64,000 nt of DNA, taken from positions 27,471 through 91,470 of the forward strand of contig DATFYA010000014.1 of assembly GCA_035315345.1 (NCBI GenBank), read 5' to 3'. Below are positions 49,351 through 57,622 of this stretch, piece by piece. The notes below the pieces were generated by a model, which did not search any database, was not told the origin of the DNA, and saw nothing but the letters and a program-made list of their open reading frames with translations. The position numbers were made by a program, and so were the translations under genes. The stretch is from Candidatus Methylomirabilota bacterium (GTDB lineage Bacteria; Methylomirabilota; Methylomirabilia; Rokubacteriales; CSP1-6). Numbering within the stretch: position 1 is the first letter of the stretch; every line of letters begins with the position of its first letter.

Positions 49351-51364
49351 GACCGTTGAAGCAAATGACGAGGATGGCCATGTCGTCCGAGGGCTCGGCG
49401 CCACCCGTGAAGAGCGTCACGTCACGACGGATGGCCTCGCCGACCTCGGCGGCGCTCGCGGCGGGGCCGAGACCGGTCAGAACGGTCTCGAGCCGGGCGC
49501 GGCCGTAGAGCCGTCCGTCCTCGCGCGCCGCCTCGGTGATGCCGTCGGTGATCAGCACGAGGGTGTCGCCCGGCGCGAGCGTGCGGGAGGCGGCGGTATA
49601 GGGAAAGCCGTCCACCGCGCAGAGCGGCGGCCCCCCGCCTTCTTGCAGGCGCTCGATCCCGCCACCGGCGCGCGATCGCAGCAACGGCGGCTCGTGGCCC
49701 GCGCTGCAGTACTCGAGCTCGCCGGAGCGCGCGTCGAGGATCCCGGCCACCACGGTGACGAAGAGGGCCTCCGCGTTGTCGCGCGAGATCTCCGCGTCGG
49801 CCTCGCGCATCATCGCGGCGACCTGTCCGTGCCGGCGCAGAACGGTGGACTTGTACAGCGCCTTGCTGATCGCCATGAACAGGCTGCCGGGAAGACCCTT
49901 GCCGGAGACGTCGCCGATCATGAAGAAGAGATGGTCGTCGTCCAACCGGAAGAAATCGTACAGGTCGCCGCCGACCTCCCGCGCCGGCTCGAGGCTGGCG
50001 TCGACCTCGAAGCGCTTCTCGCCGGGAAAGGCCGCCGCCGGCCGGGGCAGCGTGCCCATCTGGATCCGGCGCGCCGCCTCCAGCTCGCCGGCGAGCCGGG
50101 CCGCCGCCTCGCGCTGCCGCTCCACTTCGACACGCAGCGCCCGCCGCTGGCTCTCGGTCTCGGTCAGGGTCAATGCCAGCATGACCGTATAGAGGATGCC
50201 CAGGGCCAGGACCGGCGTGGCCCAGTCCAGGAGGAGGCCGCGGCCGGCGAACAGGATGAAGCCGAGGGCGACGAGCGCCGCGGCCAGGAGCAGGAAGAGC
50301 GCGACCGACGTCCGCGGCCGCACGCGGGGCACGCCCCCGATCAGCAGGAGGCCGGTCACGGCCAGGGCGGCCAGCTCGAGGCCGCGGGCCAGGGGCGGCC
50401 GGGACAGCAGGGCGCGATCGATGATGCCCTCGAGCAGCTGCGCGTGCAGCTCGACGCCGGCCATCCGGTCGGCGACCGGCGTCGCCTGGTAGTCGGACAA
50501 CCCGAGCGCGGTCACTCCGATCAGGACGAGCCGGCCCCGGAAGCGCGCCGGATCGACCTGTCCGGCCAGCACCGCGGATGCGGACACGAAGCGCTCGGGT
50601 CGATGGCGGCTGCAGTAGACCCACACCTGGCCGTCGCGCTCGGCGGGCACCGCCAGATCGCTCACCGCGACGGCGTCGATTCCCCCGGATCCCACCCGGA
50701 CCGAGAGCGCGGGCGCGCCCGCGGCCACTCGGAGCAGCTCGACGCCGAGCGAGGGCGCCAGCGTGCCGCCGACGGACACGAGCAGGGGCATGCGGCGCAC
50801 CACGCCGCCCTCGGGATCGACGCTGATGACGCCGCGGCCCGCGGCGGCCGCATCGATCGTGTCCACGCTGCCCAGGGCCGCCGCGAAGCGCCGGACGAAC
50901 GGCCCCGGGTCGCCGCCGAAGGCGCGCACCGGGGCGAAGCCCCGACCGGGGGGCCGGGCCGGGTCCGGCTGCTCGAGGCCGGCCACCGCGAGCACCACGC
51001 GTCGATCGCGCAGGGCTCGCGCGAGCAGCGCATCGCTGTCGGGCAGCGCGGCGAGCCGCTGCGCGAGGGCGGGATCCAGCTCTTCCACGAGGCCGGGCAG
51101 CCGCATCGGCGAGAGCCGATCCGGCTCGGGCATCAGGATGTCGAGGCCGATCGCCGCCGGTTGCGCGTCGGCCACCCTTGACACCAGCCGGGCCAGCCAG
51201 CTGCGAGGCCACGGCCACTGGCCGTGAAGCCGCAGGCTGTCCTCGTCGATGGCGACGATGACCACCGGCTCGGAGCGCGGGATCCGCGGCATGACGCGGT
51301 GGTAGGTATCGAAGGAGGCGAGCCGGAGCAGGCGGAAGCCGGGGACGTCGGGGAACACCGCCAC
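49313..51364 (-). CDS. CHASE2-domain sensor with SpoIIE-type PP2C phosphatase
   Basis: A 683-residue membrane sensor phosphatase. An extracytoplasmic CHASE2 domain (VVIVAIDEDSLRLHGQWPWP, PAAIGLDILMPEPDR, FRGRLVLIGVTALGLSDYQA) is followed by three helices (about 325-400), a coiled coil and a C-terminal SpoIIE PP2C with EVGGDLYDFFRL, FMIGDVSGKGLPG, LVLITDGITEA and PSDDMAILVI. The annotated GTG at 51364 omits the first membrane helix; in-frame codons upstream encode QPVGILLLALLLVAVFPD, and CTG at 51475 is a possible start. The C-terminal 12 residues come from a repeat. It would dephosphorylate the STAS protein. Confidence 0.88.
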   Translation of the reverse strand: MAVFPDVPGFRLLRLASFDTYHRVMPRIPRSEPVVIVAIDEDSLRLHGQWPWPRSWLARLVSRVADAQPAAIGLDILMPEPDRLSPMRLPGLVEELDPALAQRLAALPDSDALLARALRDRRVVLAVAGLEQPDPARPPGRGFAPVRAFGGDPGPFVRRFAAALGSVDTIDAAAAGRGVISVDPEGGVVRRMPLLVSVGGTLAPSLGVELLRVAAGAPALSVRVGSGGIDAVAVSDLAVPAERDGQVWVYCSRHRPERFVSASAVLAGQVDPARFRGRLVLIGVTALGLSDYQATPVADRMAGVELHAQLLEGIIDRALLSRPPLARGLELAALAVTGLLLIGGVPRVRPRTSVALFLLLAAALVALGFILFAGRGLLLDWATPVLALGILYTVMLALTLTETESQRRALRVEVERQREAAARLAGELEAARRIQMGTLPRPAAAFPGEKRFEVDASLEPAREVGGDLYDFFRLDDDHLFFMIGDVSGKGLPGSLFMAISKALYKSTVLRRHGQVAAMMREADAEISRDNAEALFVTVVAGILDARSGELEYCSAGHEPPLLRSRAGGGIERLQEGGGPPLCAVDGFPYTAASRTLAPGDTLVLITDGITEAAREDGRLYGRARLETVLTGLGPAASAAEVGEAIRRDVTLFTGGAEPSDDMAILVICFNGPPPPLPSRERPG

Positions 51365-51485
51365 CAGCAGCAGGGCCAGCAGCAGGATGCCGACCGGCTG
51401 GCCTCGACCGCCACGGAGCGCGCGGATCCACCGGCGCTCGGCCCAGTGCGGGCGCTCCGGAGCACTCGCGCTCAGACCGGTCGCC

Positions 51486-52442
51486 TCAGAGCGCGATCTC
51501 CAGACCGTCGTAGGCGGCGAGCACCTCCACCCGGTGATCGCCCCGCGTGATCTCCTCGAGCCGGCGCGTCTCGGCGAGGAGGGCGGCGAGGCGCTCGTCG
51601 TCGAAGATCGGCTCGTGGTGATAGAGGCAGAGCCGGCGCGCCCGCGCGAGCTGACACAGCTCCACGCCCACCACGTTGCTCGAGTGCCCCCAGTCCTCCT
51701 TGACCGAGGCCGCGTCGGCGAGCGAGTACTGCGCGTCGAAGATCACCACGTCCGCGTCGCGGAAGAACTCCACGAAGGCCTTGGTCTCCTGCGGATCGGC
51801 CTGCTTGTGCTCGGAGTCGGTGGAGTAGACCACGACCCGGCCCTGCTTCTCGAAGCGGTATCCGTAGGACACGCCGCCGTGATGCTGCCGTTTCGCCCGC
51901 ACCCGCATGCCCGCGATGTCGTACTCGCGCTCGGGCTCGAGACGGATGAACTCGATCTGCGCGCCCATGCGCGAGAAGTCCACCGGGAACGAGGGCGCCG
52001 CGTTCTGCCGGCGAAACGCCTCCTCGAGCGTGTCGTGACAGCCGTAGATGCGCACGTGATTGCCGGGCAGATAGGCGGGCATGAAGAAGGGGAACCCCAT
52101 GATGTGGTCCCAGTGCAGGTGCGACATGAAGACGTGGAAGCGATGACCGGCCGGCCCGCGGGTGGCCAGCACGTGATTGCCGAACACGCGCGCGCCGCTG
52201 CCGACGTCGCACAGCGTGTAGTCCTCGTCGCCCGTCTCCAGCTCCACGCACGAGGAGTTGCCCCCGAAGGTGTGCGAGACCGAGAAGTCGAGCTCCCGCT
52301 CCACGAACGCGCGGGCCTTGCCCGGCGTGTCGAGGCCGCGCCCGGCCGCGGCCACCAGCGCGGTCACCAGCTTGCGCTGCACCTCGGCCGAGGACATGGC
52401 CACCGGGATCGAGCCGCGGGTGCCCCAGAAGCGAACGCGCAT
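51486..52442 (-). CDS. MBL-fold metallohydrolase
   Basis: A 318-residue metallo-beta-lactamase-fold protein. SHLHWDHIMGFPFF is the HxHxDH motif, VFDAQYSLADAASVKEDWGHSS carries later Asp/His ligands, and FGGNSSCVELETGDEDYTLCDVG is the first unit. It resembles cyclic nucleotide phosphodiesterase/ribonuclease Z-like class MBLs. It stands between the STAS gene and the CHASE2 gene on the minus strand; a second-messenger phosphodiesterase role is speculation. Confidence 0.88.
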   Translation of the reverse strand: MRVRFWGTRGSIPVAMSSAEVQRKLVTALVAAAGRGLDTPGKARAFVERELDFSVSHTFGGNSSCVELETGDEDYTLCDVGSGARVFGNHVLATRGPAGHRFHVFMSHLHWDHIMGFPFFMPAYLPGNHVRIYGCHDTLEEAFRRQNAAPSFPVDFSRMGAQIEFIRLEPEREYDIAGMRVRAKRQHHGGVSYGYRFEKQGRVVVYSTDSEHKQADPQETKAFVEFFRDADVVIFDAQYSLADAASVKEDWGHSSNVVGVELCQLARARRLCLYHHEPIFDDERLAALLAETRRLEEITRGDHRVEVLAAYDGLEIAL

Positions 52443-52451
52443 GGCGAACGG

Positions 52452-52826
52452 TCAGGCGGCTTCGAACGCGGCGAGCGCAGCGGGCGACACCGCGGTGAGC
52501 GCCTCCCGCAGGGTCGCGAACACCTTGAGCACCAGGTTGAAGCGGCTGATCTCGAAGATCTCGCGCACCACCGGCTGCAGCCCGCAGACCGCGAGGGTGC
52601 GGCCGTGCGCCTTCGCCTCCTTCGAGGCGACCATGAGCACGCGGAGCCCGACGCTGCTGATGTACTCCACGCCGCTCAGATCGATCACGACCCGATCCCG
52701 CCCGGACGCGGACGGGCCCACGTGGGGGGCGATCGCGTCGCGGAGCGGCTCGGCGGTCGCGTGATCGATGCGGCCCACCGGGAAGAGGACGACCGTGTCC
52801 GCGAAGCGCTTGGCGACCAGGTCCAT
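52452..52826 (-). CDS. STAS-domain anti-sigma factor antagonist
   Basis: A 124-residue STAS protein: VVIDLSGVEYISSVGLRVLM contains the phosphorylatable Ser of antagonists (SSVG), with REIFEISRFNLVLKVFATL afterwards. GGAGG precedes the ATG at 52826. Expected partner of the RsbW-like kinase (47196-47624) and the SpoIIE phosphatase downstream; together they make a partner-switch set. Confidence 0.92.
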   Translation of the reverse strand: MDLVAKRFADTVVLFPVGRIDHATAEPLRDAIAPHVGPSASGRDRVVIDLSGVEYISSVGLRVLMVASKEAKAHGRTLAVCGLQPVVREIFEISRFNLVLKVFATLREALTAVSPAALAAFEAA

Positions 52827-52907
52827 GTCCCCTCCAGGCTCAGCGAGCGTCAAAATTTCCGCGGCTGATTCTACCACCGCGGCCGGGTGTGGCACACTGA
52901 GACCTCC

Positions 52908-54137
52908 ATGTCTCGAGAGCTCCTGGACCAGCTCCGCATCGACCGCAGCGCGGATCGCCCGCCGCGCCGACGGACACGTCGGTACGCAATCGTCGCGATC
53001 GTGCTCGTGGCCGCCGCGGTCGGCGCCTGGCTCGGCTGGGCGCGCATGCGGCCGCCGACGGTACAGCTCACGGTGGCGCGCGCGGCCACCGCCGGGGGAG
53101 GCCCCGGCTCGGTGCTCGACGCCAGCGGCTACGTCACCGCGCGCCGGCAGGCCACCGTGTCGGCCAAGATCACCGGCAAGGTCACCGAGGTGCTGATCGA
53201 GGAGGGCATGCGGGTGCGCGAGGGCGCGGTCCTCGCGCGCCTGGACGACACCGAGGCGCGCGCGCAGCTCGACCTCGCCCGCGCCCAGCTGTCGGCCGCG
53301 CGCTCCCAGCTCGCCGAGGTGCGCGCCCAGCTCGAGCAGGCGGAGCGAGACTACGCGCGGCAGCAGGGCCTCTACGACCGCGCGCTGGTGAGCCCGCAAT
53401 CGCTCGACGCCGCGCTCGCCCAGCGCGACATGCTGCGCGCGCGGCTGCTGTCCACCCAGGAGCAGATCAAGGTGGCGCAGGAGTCGGTGTCGGTCGCGCA
53501 GGTGCAGCTGGACAACACGGTCATCCGCGCCCCCTTCGGCGGCGTGGTGGTGGCCAAGTCGGCGCAGCCCGGCGAGATGATCTCGCCGATCTCCGCGGGC
53601 GGCGGCTTCACCCGCACCGGCATCGGCACCATCGTCGACATGGACTCGCTGGAGATCCAGGTCGACGTCAACGAGTCGTACATCAACCGCGTCGCGGCCG
53701 GCCAGCCGGTGGAGGCCACCCTCAACGCCTACCCGGACTGGAAGATCCCCGGCGAGGTCATCGCGATCATCCCGACCGCGGACCGCACCAAGGCCACCGT
53801 GAAGGTTCGCATCGCGATCAAGTCGAAGGATTCGCGCATCGTGCCGGACATGGGGGTGCGAGTGGGCTTCCTGGAGTCGAAGCCGGCCGGGGGCGCCGTC
53901 GCGCCCGCGGTCACCGGCGTGCTCGTGCCGCCGGAGGCGGTGCGCGCGGAGGGCAACGGATCGGTGGTCTTCGTGTACGCCGACGGCCGGGTGGAGCGCC
54001 GCGCGGTGACCCTCGGACCGGACACGGGCGGCCAGCGGCGGGTGGTGAGCGGCCTGCGCGACGGCGAGCGGGTCGTCCTCTCGCCGGCCGCCGCCCTGCG
54101 CGACGGCCAGGCGGTCAAGCCGGCCGACGGCAAGTAG
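52908..54137 (+). CDS. Efflux RND/MacA-type periplasmic adaptor (HlyD family)
   Basis: A 409-residue membrane-fusion protein. One N-terminal helix (YAIVAIVLVAAAVGAWLGWA) follows an Arg-rich cytosolic stretch, then a lipoyl motif (GYVTARRQATVSAKITGKVT), a long alpha hairpin coiled coil (residues about 115-210, RAQLSAARSQLAEVRAQLEQ), the second lipoyl half VIRAPFGGVVVAKSAQPGEM and a beta barrel. Start MSRELL at 52908; an upstream ATG at 52887 adds seven residues. ATPase and two permeases follow. Confidence 0.93.
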   Translation: MSRELLDQLRIDRSADRPPRRRTRRYAIVAIVLVAAAVGAWLGWARMRPPTVQLTVARAATAGGGPGSVLDASGYVTARRQATVSAKITGKVTEVLIEEGMRVREGAVLARLDDTEARAQLDLARAQLSAARSQLAEVRAQLEQAERDYARQQGLYDRALVSPQSLDAALAQRDMLRARLLSTQEQIKVAQESVSVAQVQLDNTVIRAPFGGVVVAKSAQPGEMISPISAGGGFTRTGIGTIVDMDSLEIQVDVNESYINRVAAGQPVEATLNAYPDWKIPGEVIAIIPTADRTKATVKVRIAIKSKDSRIVPDMGVRVGFLESKPAGGAVAPAVTGVLVPPEAVRAEGNGSVVFVYADGRVERRAVTLGPDTGGQRRVVSGLRDGERVVLSPAAALRDGQAVKPADGK

Positions 54138-54146
54138 GCGATCCGC

Positions 54147-54836
54147 GTGGAGTGCCTGGTCGAGATCCGCGGCGTGACCAAGGTCTACCACCGCGGCCGC
54201 GAGCGCATCGAGGTGCTGCACGGCGTGGATCTCGACATCCCGCGCGGTGACTTCGTGGCCCTCATGGGTCCCTCCGGCTCCGGCAAGACCACCCTGCTCA
54301 ACCTCATCGGAGGGCTCGACTCGCCGACCGGCGGCACCATCGTGGTGGCGGGCCGCCGCATCGATCGGCTGTCCGGCGGCGATCTGGCCGCGTGGCGGGC
54401 CGCCCACGTGGGCTTCGTCTTCCAGTTCTACAATCTGCTGCCCGCGCTCTCCGCCCAGCGCAACGTGGAGCTGCCGCTGCTGCTCACCGATCTGCCCGCG
54501 TCGGAGCGGAGGCGGCGCGCCCACATCGCCCTGACCCTGGTCGGCCTGAGCGACCGGGCGCGGCACAAGCCGCGCGAGCTGTCCGGCGGCCAGGAACAGC
54601 GGGTGGCCATCGCGCGGGCCATCGTCTCGGATCCCACGCTGCTCGTGTGCGACGAGCCGACCGGCGACCTGGACCGCGCCACCGCCGACGACGTGCTGCG
54701 GCTGCTGCAGATGCTGAACCGGGAGCACGGCAAGACGATCGTGATGGTCACCCACGACCCCAAGGCGGCGGAATACGCGCGCCGGCGCGTGCACCTGGAC
54801 AAGGGCACCATGACCGCGGAGTCGCGCTCGGCGTGA
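54147..54836 (+). CDS. ABC transporter ATP-binding protein, MacB/LolD type
   Basis: A 229-residue ATPase: Walker A GPSGSGKTTL, FVFQFYNLLPALSAQRNVEL, signature ELSGGQEQR (Gln-Glu variant of SGGQQQR), Walker B LLVCDEPTGDLD and VMVTHDPK. GTG start at 54147. The 4-bp overlap with the permease shows coupling. Energises a FtsX-type exporter. Confidence 0.95.
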   Translation: MECLVEIRGVTKVYHRGRERIEVLHGVDLDIPRGDFVALMGPSGSGKTTLLNLIGGLDSPTGGTIVVAGRRIDRLSGGDLAAWRAAHVGFVFQFYNLLPALSAQRNVELPLLLTDLPASERRRRAHIALTLVGLSDRARHKPRELSGGQEQRVAIARAIVSDPTLLVCDEPTGDLDRATADDVLRLLQMLNREHGKTIVMVTHDPKAAEYARRRVHLDKGTMTAESRSA

Positions 54837-55999
54837 GATATCTCCCGCTCCTCTGGGCCGGACTCTTCCGGAAGAAGACGCGCACGATCCTCACCCTGCT
54901 GTCGATCGTGGTGGCCTTCGCGCTCTTCGGGCTCCTGCAGGCGGTGCAGGTCGCCTTCGAGTCGGGCGCCGATGCCGCCGACGCCAAGCGGCTGCTCACC
55001 ACCGCGCGCTACTCGATCATCGAGCCGCTGCCGATGGCCTACCTGCGGCGGATCGAGCAGGTGCCGGGCGTGGTGGGGGTGGCCTACGCGGACTGGTTCG
55101 GCGCCAAGTACCAGAACGAGTCCAACGCCTTCCCGGTCTTCGCGGTGGACCCGAACCGCTACCTCGACATGTACCCGGAGTTCACGGTCTCGCCCGCGCA
55201 CCGGGAGGCCTTCATCAAGACCCGCACCGGCGCGCTGGCCGGCCAGCGGCTCGTCGACCGCTTCGGCTGGAAGATCGGGCAGAAGCTGCCGATCAGCTCG
55301 GAGATCCATCCGAAGACCGACGGCAGCATGGCCTGGGAGTTCGACCTGGTGGGCACCATCGACGCCGAGGATCCGGCCATCCGCGGCAACACCGACATGG
55401 TGCTGATCAACGTGGCCTACTTCGACGAGGCGCGGCAATCCGGCCGCGGCAAGACCGGCTGGTACATCGAGCGGATCGCCGACTCGACCCAGGCGCGCGG
55501 GATCTCCGCGGCCATCGACGGGCTGTTCATGAACTCGCCCGACGAGACCAAGACGCAGCCCGAGAAGGAGTTCGCGCTGGGCTTCGCCAAGCAGATCGGC
55601 GACATCGGCGCGCTGGTGAGCCGCATCCTGCTCGCGGTCTTCTTCACCATCCTGATCCTGACCGGCAACACCATGGCCCAGTCCATCCGCGAGCGGGTGC
55701 CCGAGCTGGCCATCCTCAAGACGCTCGGCTTCTCGGACGGCAAGATCACCGCGCTCGTGCTCGCCGAGGCGGTGCTGCTCCTGGCCCTGGGCGGCGCGCT
55801 GGGCATGAGCGCCGCCGTCGCCGCCATGCCCGGGCTCAACGGCGCCACCGGCGGCCGCTTCCCGCCCCTCTTCGTCGGCGCCGAGACCTGGCTCCTCGCC
55901 GCCGCCATCGCGGCCGCCGTCGCGCTCATCATCGGCTTTCCCCCCGCCTGGCGCGCCAGCCGCCTCAAGATCGTCGACGCCCTCTCGGGCCACCAGTAG
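54833..55999 (+). CDS. FtsX-like ABC transporter permease
   Basis: A 388-residue four-helix permease with large periplasmic loop. N-terminal helix follows LFRKKTRTILTLLSIVVAF, and C-terminal three helices include SIRERVPELAILKTLGFSDG and WLLAAAIAAAVALIIGFPPAWRAS. GTG start overlaps the ATPase stop. It has a second permease partner 135 bp downstream, so the transporter may be a heterodimer. Confidence 0.93.
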   Translation: MRYLPLLWAGLFRKKTRTILTLLSIVVAFALFGLLQAVQVAFESGADAADAKRLLTTARYSIIEPLPMAYLRRIEQVPGVVGVAYADWFGAKYQNESNAFPVFAVDPNRYLDMYPEFTVSPAHREAFIKTRTGALAGQRLVDRFGWKIGQKLPISSEIHPKTDGSMAWEFDLVGTIDAEDPAIRGNTDMVLINVAYFDEARQSGRGKTGWYIERIADSTQARGISAAIDGLFMNSPDETKTQPEKEFALGFAKQIGDIGALVSRILLAVFFTILILTGNTMAQSIRERVPELAILKTLGFSDGKITALVLAEAVLLLALGGALGMSAAVAAMPGLNGATGGRFPPLFVGAETWLLAAAIAAAVALIIGFPPAWRASRLKIVDALSGHQ

Positions 56000-56134
56000 A
56001 GTCGAAACGAACATGGCAACGCAAACCGTACCAGGCCAAGCGCGTCGAAATTGTGCGGTGGGGGGGCTTGGGGGAGGAGCGACGCCGCTCCCCCCCAATC
56101 AGATCAATGCCGTACCGGCCCGCGTTGGTAGCCG

Positions 56135-57328
56135 ATGCGCAGCCTGAATCAGATCCTCGCCATCACGTTGATGAACCTGCAGAACCTGCCGCAGCGGATC
56201 GGCACGTCGCTGGTGGTGGTGGTCGGCATCGCGGGGGTGGTCGGCGTGCTCGTCTCGGTGCTCGCGATGTCTGAGGGCTTTCGCTACACGCTGGCGAGCA
56301 CGGGACGCAGCGACCGCGTGATCATGCTGCGCGCCGGCTCCGACGCCGAGCTGTCCAGCGGCGTCGGCCGCGACCAGGCGGTCCTGTTGGCCGCGCTGCC
56401 CGGGGTGGCCCGCGACGCGGGCGGGCGGCCGGAGGCCTCGGCGGAGCTCGTGGTGATGGTGGACCTGCCCCGCAAGGGGGAGACCGATCCCAACAACGTG
56501 CCGTTCCGCGGCGTGCAGCGCGCCGCCTTCACCATCCGCGACGAGGCCCGGCTCATCGAGGGCCGCCGCTTCGAGCCCGGCATCCGCGAGGTCATCGTGG
56601 GGCGGAAGGCGGCGGCCCAGTTCGCCGGCCTCACGGTGGGCTCCCGCATCGCCTTCCGCGACAGCGACTGGACGGTGGTCGGCATCTTCACCAGCGGCGG
56701 CGACGTGCACGAGTCCGAGATCTGGGCCGACGCCGAGGTCGCGATGTCCGCGTTCCGGCGCACCGGCTACCAGTCGGTCACCGCCCGCCTCGCCGACGGC
56801 TCCGACCGAGGCCTCGCCGCCTTCCGCGACTCGGTCGGCCGCGATCCGCGCTTCTCGATCACCGTCCTGCGCGAGCCCGAGTACTACGCCAAGCAGGCCA
56901 CCGTGCTGTCGACGCTGATCAACGTGCTCGGCTACACGGTGGCGACCTTCATGGCGATCGGCGCGACCTTCGGCGCGCTCAACTGCATGTACTCGGCGAT
57001 CGCGAGCCGCCAGGTCGAGATCGCCACCCTCCGCGCGATCGGCTTCGGGGGCGCGCCGGTGGTGGTGTCGGTGATGATGGAGGCGCTCCTGCTGTCGCTG
57101 CTGGGCGGCGCGATCGGCGGGACCCTCGCCTACGTGTACTGCGATGGGGCCTCGCTGTCCACGCTCAACTTCAACACGTTCTCGCAGGTGGCCTTCGACT
57201 TCCGGGTGACGCCCGGCCTTCTGGCGCGCGGCCTCGTGTGGGCCCTCGTCATCGGCGCCGCGGGCGGGCTGCTGCCGGCGGTGCGGGCCGCCCGCATCCC
57301 GGTCACCGAGGCGCTGCGTACGCTGTGA
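56135..57328 (+). CDS. FtsX-like ABC transporter permease, second subunit
   Basis: A 397-residue FtsX-family protein: RIGTSLVVVVGIAGVVGVLVSVLAMSE helix, MacB-like periplasmic region (GREVIVGRKAAAQFAGLTVG-like stretch at about 145-165), SRQVEIATLRAIGFGG linker and GLLPAVRAARIPVTEALRTL end. The preceding 135-bp gap has no gene I can see. It is a probable partner of the permease at 54833-55999; the set resembles a split MacB system. Substrate unknown. Confidence 0.92.
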   Translation: MRSLNQILAITLMNLQNLPQRIGTSLVVVVGIAGVVGVLVSVLAMSEGFRYTLASTGRSDRVIMLRAGSDAELSSGVGRDQAVLLAALPGVARDAGGRPEASAELVVMVDLPRKGETDPNNVPFRGVQRAAFTIRDEARLIEGRRFEPGIREVIVGRKAAAQFAGLTVGSRIAFRDSDWTVVGIFTSGGDVHESEIWADAEVAMSAFRRTGYQSVTARLADGSDRGLAAFRDSVGRDPRFSITVLREPEYYAKQATVLSTLINVLGYTVATFMAIGATFGALNCMYSAIASRQVEIATLRAIGFGGAPVVVSVMMEALLLSLLGGAIGGTLAYVYCDGASLSTLNFNTFSQVAFDFRVTPGLLARGLVWALVIGAAGGLLPAVRAARIPVTEALRTL

Positions 57329-57509
57329 GCGCGCGCCCGCCGTCGGTCGACTCGCGACGGTGCCGGCCGGCTCGATGCGCCGGCGGTGGGCGTGCACGGC
57401 GTCTGGGTGAACGGGGTCCGGACGGTGGACGAGCGTGGGTCGTGAGCGACTGCGGCCGGCCCGGCCATCGGCTTCGCCCGTTCGGGGCCTGACGGAACCG
57501 CTGCTTTAG

Positions 57510-57542
57510 GGTTGACAACCTTCTTACGTTAGGGTTACCTAA
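57510..57542 (+). promoter_or_regulatory. Candidate promoter/operator upstream of the iron-uptake genes
   Basis: In the 294-bp gap, GGTTG-A-CAACC (57510-57520) is an 11-bp palindrome overlapping a perfect TTGACA (57512-57517); 17 bases later is TTACCT (57535-57540), a weak -10. A second palindrome TTAGG-GTTA-CCTAA (57529-57542) covers that -10. TTAGGGTT occurs twice, 23 bp apart. The layout suits repressor binding over the promoter, though it does not match a classic Fur box. The rest of the gap shows no gene. Confidence 0.45.
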
Positions 57543-57622
57543 GTGCCGCCACGCTAGCCAGCTCCCGGCTTCAACGACCCAGCGAGCCAGCCCGGCTATC
57601 TCATCCATCTCGGGAGGCTTTC

